From contig NZ_MBTF01000023.1 of the NCBI RefSeq assembly GCF_002013915.1, positions 186,001 through 250,000 of the forward strand: a stretch of 64,000 nucleotides of DNA, written 5' to 3'. This stretch comes from Mucilaginibacter pedocola. GTDB lineage: Bacteria > Bacteroidota > Bacteroidia > Sphingobacteriales > Sphingobacteriaceae. The notes under the pieces were generated by a model, which did not search any database, was not told the origin of the DNA, and worked only from the letters and a program-made list of their open reading frames with translations. This document shows positions 58,121-64,000 of this stretch, one piece after another. A program made the translations under genes and the position numbers. The first letter of the stretch is position 1. Each line of letters opens with the position of its first letter.

Positions 58121-59809
58121 TTATCTGGCCTTATATGGTTTTGCTTTTTTAACCGGTAGGTGTGGTTTGCCTTCGGGGTGAATCTCCGGGGCACCAACCA
58201 TGGTCATGGCGCAACGGAAGCCTACTTCGGCGCTGGCTTCGTCTTCGTCCATAAAGCGGCGGGTTGCAGGGTTCATCCAATATGCAAGGTCGTTCCAGCT
58301 GCCGCCTTTGTAAATTTTGCTATGGTCGTTTACCAATGTGGTGCTACCGTATAATACGGTATTCACAGCATCATTTTCGCCACGGAAATCGGGGTTGTAA
58401 GCTTTACCGCTGTATTTAATAGCGTCAGGCGTGGTTGGTGGCACAGTGCCACCGGTACCGGGTTGTGCAGCGCCGTTTGCAGGTGCAGCGTTTGGTGTAC
58501 CATTAGGAGCAGTGCCGTTGTTTAGGCCTTGCTGCTGGGCTATCATCTCGCTGTATTTTTGTTTCTTGTTAGAGCGTGACGGATCCTTAATAGGGCGGCC
58601 ATACTTATCTTTTGCGTAAAGGCCCTTGGTTGGGTCGGCAAGGCGTTTGTTGGTGAACTGATTACCACGGAAAGGGTTAAAGTCTTCCACCTCTTCAAAC
58701 GAAGTTTGGCGATAGGTATCGGCAACCCACTCGTTTACGTTACCTGCCATGTTGTATAAACCAAAATCGTTTGGCTCGTAAGAGCGCACAGGTGCAGTAA
58801 TATCGGCCTTATCGTTCAAGCCGCCGCCCACACCGGCATTATCGCCCGAGCCGCGCTTAAAGTTGGCTAATATTAAACCACGGGTTTTACGGCCAGGTGA
58901 ACGTACGCCTAAACCATTCCATGGGTATACTTTACCATCGTTAATGTTTTCAAACTCGGTGTTGCCGGCCAATGCTAAAGCAGCATATTCCCACTCAGCT
59001 TCAGATGGCAAGCGGTAGCCTTGTTTCAAAATACCGTCTTCTATACGCACAGGCCTGCGCGGTGCATTTTTGCCTGTACCTGTAGCATTTGGGTTTTGGT
59101 CGCGCGGCATGTTTTTACCATCTACACCTGCACCGCGTATCTGGCCGTTCAGGTATATATCAGTATTAAAAGGTTCTTTTAAGCCACCTTGCGCGCCGCC
59201 GCCGGCACCGGCTTTGCCTTTTTTACCACCTGCTGCATCTTTCCAGGTCATCATGTAGTTATTCTCGCGCAGGATGTTTTCGTTGGTACGGTCGGTACGC
59301 CATACGCAGTAATCCTGTGCCTGGTCCCAGCTAACACCTACTACAGGGTAATCTTGGAAAGCAGGGTGGCGCATGTAGTTTTCTACATAAGGCTCGTTGT
59401 ACGACAATGGTTTACGCCATACCAGGGTATCGGGCAGGGCATTGTAATATAATTCGCCATCGTTAGGGAAGGTAATATTTATCCAGTGCAGGTAATCGAG
59501 CCAGTCCTGGTTGCTCACCTCGGTTTCGTCCATATAGAAAGACGGAACGGTAACCCTGCGGCGTACGTTGTTGTAATCGTAAGTTACGTCCTGGTCGGCA
59601 CTGCCGCCCAATACGAAGGTACCACCCTCAATTGGCACCAAACCGGGGCCGGGGGTAGGGTGCGTTTGCTTAAAGCGCAGGTAACCACCATTATTACGGG
59701 TATTGTAGGTCATGCCCGTTTTTTGTGATTGCTGAGGTTTACTACAGCTGCTTAGCAAGGTGCCAAAACCCAACAACACTAAAGCAGTATTAGTAAAAAT
59801 TGATTTCAT
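58121..59809 (-). CDS. gldJ: Gliding motility lipoprotein GldJ
   Basis: 562 residues from MKSIFTNTALVL; three codons upstream are optional. Lipobox LLSSC at about 21, so the protein is a lipoprotein. The rest is an SUMF1/formylglycine-generating-enzyme-like domain: GLVPIEGGTFVLGGSADQ (about 54-71), MDETEVSNQDWLDYLHWI (about 90-107), YPVVGVSWDQAQDYCVWR (about 150-167), GYRLPSEAEWEYAALALAGN, NDFGLYNMAGNVNEWVADTY, and YKGGSWNDLAYWMNPATRRF. In Flavobacterium GldJ (about 560 residues) is needed for gliding and stability of the T9SS. Gly/Pro/Asn-rich inserts are at about 195-215 and 425-465. Divergent from porV. Confidence 0.95.
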   Translation of the reverse strand: MKSIFTNTALVLLGFGTLLSSCSKPQQSQKTGMTYNTRNNGGYLRFKQTHPTPGPGLVPIEGGTFVLGGSADQDVTYDYNNVRRRVTVPSFYMDETEVSNQDWLDYLHWINITFPNDGELYYNALPDTLVWRKPLSYNEPYVENYMRHPAFQDYPVVGVSWDQAQDYCVWRTDRTNENILRENNYMMTWKDAAGGKKGKAGAGGGAQGGLKEPFNTDIYLNGQIRGAGVDGKNMPRDQNPNATGTGKNAPRRPVRIEDGILKQGYRLPSEAEWEYAALALAGNTEFENINDGKVYPWNGLGVRSPGRKTRGLILANFKRGSGDNAGVGGGLNDKADITAPVRSYEPNDFGLYNMAGNVNEWVADTYRQTSFEEVEDFNPFRGNQFTNKRLADPTKGLYAKDKYGRPIKDPSRSNKKQKYSEMIAQQQGLNNGTAPNGTPNAAPANGAAQPGTGGTVPPTTPDAIKYSGKAYNPDFRGENDAVNTVLYGSTTLVNDHSKIYKGGSWNDLAYWMNPATRRFMDEDEASAEVGFRCAMTMVGAPEIHPEGKPHLPVKKAKPYKAR

Positions 59810-60025
59810 ACTGTACAAAATATCTATTTGGAGGTAAATTTAATAAAATTCAATAATAAAACGGCCTTAAAGCTACCAATTTAAAAAAAGGACCGTTGTC
59901 TTTCTTTTAAACGGATTATTTATTTGTTGAGTTACAATAATTTGCTGGAATATAGGTTTTATCCTCGAAAACTTAAACGACAGCAGTGTTTTATTATTTT
60001 AAATATTAAAACTAAATTGCACGCA

Positions 60026-61183
60026 ATGAAGTATAGCTATACTAAAAAATTTGCCCTCTATATTTTATTGGCCATACCGGCGGTTGCCACAGCGCAAACC
60101 AACACCAACGGTAGCGGTGCCAATGCCATATCAACAGCGGTACCTTTCCTGAATATTACGCCCGATTCGCGTTCGGGTGCAATGGCCGATGCAGGTGTTG
60201 CCATTACGCCCGATGTTAATGCAAACTACTGGAACCCCGCCAAACTGGCTTTTTTAGATAATGGCGACCACCTATCATTATCGTACAGCCCCTGGCTGCG
60301 CCATTTGGTGCCCGATGTGAGCCTTGCCTACCTAAGCTATGCCCATAAACTTGATGACCGCAATACATTCGGTGCATCGTTAAGGTATTTTAACCTGGGT
60401 AGTATTCAACTGATAGACGATAACCAAAACGACCAGGGTACCTACAAGCCCAACGAACTGGCGCTTGATGCATCGTTTGCCCGTAAATTTGGCGAGAACC
60501 TTTCGCTGGGGCTAACCATGCGGTATATCTACTCCAATTTTTCTAACGGGGCTTTCGTGGCCGGCGGTAATACCTCGCAAAACAAGGCGGGTAATGCCAT
60601 TGCGGCGGGTGTTTCGTTATATTACAACAAGCCTTATGGCGATAGCTCTGTGTTTGCTTTTGGCGCGCATATCTCCAATATAGGGTCGAAAATTGCCTAC
60701 AGCGAGGGTGGCACCAAATACTTTTTGCCCACCAACCTTAAACTCGGCGTAGCCAATACCTGGCATTTTGATGATGCTAATAAGCTTACCGTAGCATTTG
60801 ATATTAATAAACTGCTGGTGCCTACACCGCCTATTCGCGATACCGACGGAAATATCGTATCGGGTAAAAACGATGATGTATCGGTACCTGCGGGCTTGTT
60901 TCAATCGTTTGGCGATGCGCCGGGAGGTTTTAGCGAGGAGCTGAAAGAGATATCATTTTCGCCGGGTGTTGAGTATTGGTATAACAACCTGATAGCCCTG
61001 CGCGCGGGTTACTTTTACGAAAACCCCAACAAAGGTAACCGCAAATACGCCACCTTTGGCGTTGGGCTGAAGTACCAGGTGTTTGCGTTTGATTTTTCGT
61101 ACCTGGCAGCCAGCCAGCAAAACAGCCCTTTGGCTAATACCTTACGTTTCACCCTCTCGGCCAGTTTTGGCGGCAATAAATAG
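60026..61183 (+). CDS. porV: Type IX secretion outer-membrane protein PorV
   Basis: 385 residues from MKYSYTKKFALYILL; 34 upstream codons starting with a TTG are rejected. Signal peptide about 1-22 (ATAQT). FadL-like barrel: NAISTAVPFLNITPDSRSGA (about 30-49), MADAGVAITPDVNANYWNPA (about 50-69), SLSYSPWLRHLVPDVSLAY, RYFNLGSIQLID, and a final FDFSYLAASQQNSPLANTLR. PorV (LptO) carries T9SS cargo from the translocon to the PorU attachment complex. The ispF gene starts 3 nt after the stop. porU is not in the window; in Flavobacterium porU precedes porV. Confidence 0.95.
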   Translation: MKYSYTKKFALYILLAIPAVATAQTNTNGSGANAISTAVPFLNITPDSRSGAMADAGVAITPDVNANYWNPAKLAFLDNGDHLSLSYSPWLRHLVPDVSLAYLSYAHKLDDRNTFGASLRYFNLGSIQLIDDNQNDQGTYKPNELALDASFARKFGENLSLGLTMRYIYSNFSNGAFVAGGNTSQNKAGNAIAAGVSLYYNKPYGDSSVFAFGAHISNIGSKIAYSEGGTKYFLPTNLKLGVANTWHFDDANKLTVAFDINKLLVPTPPIRDTDGNIVSGKNDDVSVPAGLFQSFGDAPGGFSEELKEISFSPGVEYWYNNLIALRAGYFYENPNKGNRKYATFGVGLKYQVFAFDFSYLAASQQNSPLANTLRFTLSASFGGNK

Positions 61184-61185
61184 TA

Positions 61186-61671
61186 ATGGCTAAAATTAAA
61201 GTAGGTTTTGGCTTTGATGTACATCAGCTAAAACAAGATCACCCTTTTGTATTAGGCGGCGTAAAACTGGAACATACCAGCGGCGCCTACGGCCACTCGG
61301 ATGCCGACGTAATGCTGCACGCCATTTGCGATGCCCTTTTAGGCGCGGCCAACCTGCGCGATATTGGTTATCATTTCTCCAACAAAGACGACCGCTGGAA
61401 AGGCATCAGCAGCCTGATACTGTTACAGCACGTTGTTGCCCTGCTTGCCGAAAAGAACTGGAAGATAGGCAACATTGATGCCATGGTATGCCTCGAAGCA
61501 CCTAAAATAAACCCGCACATCCCCGCCATGCAAGCCAATATTGCCGAAGCCGCAGGTATTGATGTGGAGGATATTTCTATAAAAGCTACCACCAACGAGC
61601 AGCTTGGGTTTATAGGCCGGGAAGAGGGGGTTGTGGCTTATGCGGTTTGTTTGATAGCGCGCGCTTCTTAG
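61186..61671 (+). CDS. ispF: 2-C-methyl-D-erythritol 2,4-cyclodiphosphate synthase
   Basis: 161 residues. Makes the cyclic diphosphate in the non-mevalonate isoprenoid route. Metal site: GFGFDVHQLKQDHPF (Asp and His, about 7-21) and GHSDADVMLHAICDALLGAA (about 36-55); substrate part DIGYHFSNKDDRWKG; C-terminal ATTNEQLGFIGREEGVVAYA (about 132-151). Full length. Cotranscribed with porV (2-nt gap). Its TAG stop opens a word array. Confidence 0.97.
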   Translation: MAKIKVGFGFDVHQLKQDHPFVLGGVKLEHTSGAYGHSDADVMLHAICDALLGAANLRDIGYHFSNKDDRWKGISSLILLQHVVALLAEKNWKIGNIDAMVCLEAPKINPHIPAMQANIAEAAGIDVEDISIKATTNEQLGFIGREEGVVAYAVCLIARAS

Positions 61672-62135
61672 ATATGCGGATTTCAGATGTGCGGGTGAGT
61701 TAAGAGGAGTTTCGGTTCTTTAAAAGCTCTATTATCAAGCACAAACACCATCCGCTCATTCGCCGCGGGGGGCTTGTTCTTTTGAAGCACCAAAAGAACC
61801 AAAAGTGCTTTCAGCATAAAGGCTTCTTTGCCGCACGGGCCTTTCCCCTGCAAACCGGGCAGAACCACGGGCTGGGAAAATTTGCCCTTGCTGCGCCGCT
61901 CAGCCCGCCGCTTCAGCAAACATTTCCTATGCCCTTACAGCCACACATGCCCACCATGTTCTGCCCGCTTTCGCCCGAAGCTCTTCTGCTGACGTTCTAA
62001 AAGCTATTTCGTAAAGCACAAGTCAAGAAATCCTCTAATCAAACGAACGGCGAAGCCCTCTTGAGTGCCGATAAAGAATGATTAACCTACGAAAAATCAA
62101 GGTTCAGGTAAATTACCTGCACACCTGCACATTTA
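61669..62135. repeat. Word-repeat arms on both stop codons with a composite block between
   Basis: The left arm (61669-61695) starts on the ispF TAG: AGATATGCGGATTTCAG, ATGTGCGGG. The right arm (62107-62135) on the minus strand starts on the TAA of the glycosyltransferase gene: ATGTGCAGGTGTGCAGG. Between them (61760-62000) lies a block with CTTTTGAAGCACCAAAAG, AACCAAAAG and CGCACGGGCC, which resembles dispersed intergenic repeats; it is followed by an AATC-word stretch (62028-62100). The 461-bp gap holds no gene that I can support. Confidence 0.65.
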
Positions 62136-64000
62136 TTGTTCCTCCTCCGCTTTCAGGTCTTCCTTCTTTATCGTTACCGTTCCGGTGCGTTTTAGTACAC
62201 CCCAGCCGCTTAGCTCGCCTTTGAGGGCTTTGCGGAGGGCCTTGAACAGGATGTAATACATCAACTGCCGCCAAATGAAACGCTGCGGGATAATGTAAAC
62301 CAGCTTTTTGTAATTCTCTTTCTCCATCCGGAAGGCGATGATGGCCACAATGAAATCTACCAGTACGAACACGATGTAATACGTCAGTATCTTCCAGGGT
62401 TTATCGCCCAGCAGGCCGAATATCATCATCAGGTCGGCAAGAGGGGAGAAGAGGGGCAGGAATATTTGGAAAATGAGGATATTAGGCATACCCACCATCC
62501 CGAAGAATTTATACTTCTTGTTGAACAGTGCATCTTTGTTTTTCCAAAAGCTTTGGATAACCCCGAAGCTCCAACGGAAGCGTTGTTTCAGCAACATGTT
62601 CAGCGTTTCAGGGGCTTCGGTATAAGCAACCGCATCGGCGCTGTTACGTACGATGTAGCCCTGCTTCAGGATGCGCATGGTGAGGTCGCAATCCTCCGCC
62701 AAAGTATCATAAGTAAAGCCCCCTGCCTTAAATATGGCCGATTTACGGAAAGCGCCAATCGCACCGGGAACTACCGTGATGCTGTTGATGAGGTCGAAGG
62801 CACGGCGGTCCATATTCTGCGCGGTGATATACTCTATCGATTGCCAGCGGGTGATGATATTTATCTCGTTGGCCACCTTCACGGTACCAGCAACGGCGCC
62901 AATTTCCTCATCGGTAAAGTAAGCCATTAGTTGCTGTATGGCATCGTTACGCAATTGGGTATCGGCATCTATACAAACTACATAATCGTAATTTGATTTA
63001 GATATCCCGAAGTTGAGGGCAGATGCCTTGCCGCCGTTGGGCTTGGTATGCACCCGCACCAATGGATGGTCTGCATAAGCCGCTTTTACTACTTCGTAGG
63101 TATTATCCTTAGACCCGTCATCAACAAATATGATCTCAAGCTCGGGGTATTCCAGTTTCAGCAAGCTTTCAATGGTGGCCGTAGCAGTAACTTCCTCGTT
63201 GTAGGCCGGTACAATAATACTCACGGGCGGCAGGGCTGTGTTGGGTGCAACGCGCTCTTTTTTATCGCCAAAGAACTGCCTTACGGCCAGTATGCCTATC
63301 AAAATAATACGCCCGATGGCCAGGAATATGGCCGACAGGAACAGGTAGAAAATGAATTTATTACCGATAAAGAAGCCTACAATAACCACGTCATAGAACC
63401 TGCCCCAAACGGTTTTATCGTCCGAAGTTGGTAGCGGCATCAGGTCGTCTTTACTTTTATCCAGTACATCGGCAATGGTGGTGAACTGGTAGCCGTGGCT
63501 TTTGAAGAATTTGATAATACGCGGCAGTGCCTTTACGGTTTCTTCGCGGGTATCGCCACCGGCATCGTGCAGCAATATCATCGATCCGTTATCTTTTTGG
63601 CGGATGGTGCGGGCCACAATGCTATCAGCGGTTACGCCGGGCTGCCAGTCCCATGGGTCGATAGATTCGCCTATGGTGATATAGCTTTGGCGGCGGCTCT
63701 CGGCAACAGGTATAACCTCCTGCAGGGTTTGCGGCTCGGCATCGGCATTAAATGGCGGGCGGAACAATATGGTACTGCGCCCGGTGACCGATTCGATGAG
63801 TTTACGGGTAGAGTTCAGCTCCAGGTTCACCCTTTCTAAACTAATGGTAGAAATATCCGGGTGGAAGAAGGTGTGGTTACCTATTTCGTAACCTTCATCG
63901 TAAATACGTTTCAGGATAGGGATATTCTTCTCGGCCATCGAACCCACGATGAAGAAGGATGCAGGCACGTTCTCCTTTTTAAGGATATCCAATATACGCG
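62133..64000 (-). CDS. Polysaccharide deacetylase-glycosyltransferase fusion (5' end outside window)
   Basis: The frame is open to the window edge; at least 622 residues, the start lies beyond base 64000. The visible part begins with RILDILKKENVPASFFIVGS, the second half of a NodB deacetylase (to about residue 180), with HTFFHPD (metal His pair), RPPFNADAEPQTL and MILLHDAGGD. A membrane helix (about 205-235) leads to a processive GT2 domain (about 250-480): VPAYNEEVTATATIE, IFVDDGSKDNTYEVV, VVCIDADTQLRND, AEDCDLTMRIL and KQRFRWSFG. The C-terminus has four to five hydrophobic segments. Homologues with this order make poly-N-acetylhexosamine type polymers and deacetylate them; whether an N-terminal GH18 domain exists cannot be seen. 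Confidence 0.92.
   Translation of the reverse strand, partial: RILDILKKENVPASFFIVGSMAEKNIPILKRIYDEGYEIGNHTFFHPDISTISLERVNLELNSTRKLIESVTGRSTILFRPPFNADAEPQTLQEVIPVAESRRQSYITIGESIDPWDWQPGVTADSIVARTIRQKDNGSMILLHDAGGDTREETVKALPRIIKFFKSHGYQFTTIADVLDKSKDDLMPLPTSDDKTVWGRFYDVVIVGFFIGNKFIFYLFLSAIFLAIGRIILIGILAVRQFFGDKKERVAPNTALPPVSIIVPAYNEEVTATATIESLLKLEYPELEIIFVDDGSKDNTYEVVKAAYADHPLVRVHTKPNGGKASALNFGISKSNYDYVVCIDADTQLRNDAIQQLMAYFTDEEIGAVAGTVKVANEINIITRWQSIEYITAQNMDRRAFDLINSITVVPGAIGAFRKSAIFKAGGFTYDTLAEDCDLTMRILKQGYIVRNSADAVAYTEAPETLNMLLKQRFRWSFGVIQSFWKNKDALFNKKYKFFGMVGMPNILIFQIFLPLFSPLADLMMIFGLLGDKPWKILTYYIVFVLVDFIVAIIAFRMEKENYKKLVYIIPQRFIWRQLMYYILFKALRKALKGELSGWGVLKRTGTVTIKKEDLKAEEEQ

Noticed and set aside
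59924-60025. Upstream extension of porV from a TTG codon
   Set aside because: It would place 34 basic residues before a clear signal peptide.
61683-62000. Two opposite small frames (78 and 72 codons) in the ispF/glycosyltransferase gap
   Set aside because: No known domain, odd composition, and the DNA consists of dispersed repeat material.

Overview
The window looks like a chromosomal segment of a Bacteroidota bacterium of the Sphingobacteriaceae type (Mucilaginibacter/Pedobacter-like). Reasons: type IX secretion and gliding genes (gldJ, porV), a secreted protein with a gliding-motility C-terminal sorting domain, an IPExxxVDY-family protein, DUF4834, an OstA-like protein, promoter boxes of the Bacteroidota form TAnnTTTG, and a near absence of Shine-Dalgarno sites. 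Genus and species are inference. No rRNA, tRNA, CRISPR array, prophage or complete insertion sequence was seen.

Layout. 1-2.6 kb: end of GDP-mannose dehydratase, then a Wzi/RemB-like outer-membrane barrel and a small secreted protein. 2.6-10.9 kb: tilS with a membrane protein, divergent from a long OstA-like protein; rdgB with a possible HolD-like protein; surA-like chaperone and MoxR ATPase. 10.9-18.4 kb: SnoaL-like protein, cysS, a yjjG-HicB-DinB operon, upp, uvrB. 18.6-26.2 kb: DUF4834, a YfhO membrane protein, a cluster of three paralogous lipoproteins with a PKD lipoprotein, and Ku. 27.4-37 kb: ileS-DksA-like-lspA, a thioredoxin, pyk, and acpP-fabF-rnc. 38-42 kb: yicC, gmk, a four-helix-bundle (S23) gene, nadD, a ParE-type toxin-antitoxin pair, miaE. 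42-51.6 kb: T9SS cargo, response regulator, PepSY-like protein, flavin monooxygenase, RsmI-like methylase, aminotransferase, desaturase, DUF2383 protein. 51.8-55.9 kb: two glycosyltransferases facing an acetyltransferase and a methyltransferase (surface polysaccharide), then a YkuK-like protein. 56.2-58 kb: an AT-rich TPR-DUF2971 gene broken by one in-frame stop. 58-64 kb: gldJ, porV, ispF, and a deacetylase-glycosyltransferase that runs off the window.

How genes work together. GldJ and PorV belong to the T9SS/gliding machinery, and the 42.4 kb protein is a candidate substrate of it. acpP-fabF-rnc, ileS-lspA and yicC-gmk are housekeeping blocks. rdgB and yjjG both cleanse nucleotide pools. 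The GT, acetyltransferase, methyltransferase, gmd and Wzi-like genes point to extracellular polysaccharide.

The most unusual signal is between genes. Many intergenic gaps hold arrays of short near-repeated words (7-12 nt), often as inverted arm pairs. The word differs from gap to gap, but the array repeatedly begins on the stop codon of the flanking gene. One such inverted pair brackets the four-helix-bundle gene between gmk and nadD, recalling 23S rRNA intervening sequences. A second signal is a set of nine genes whose promoter box ends 3-5 nt before the start codon, implying leaderless mRNAs.
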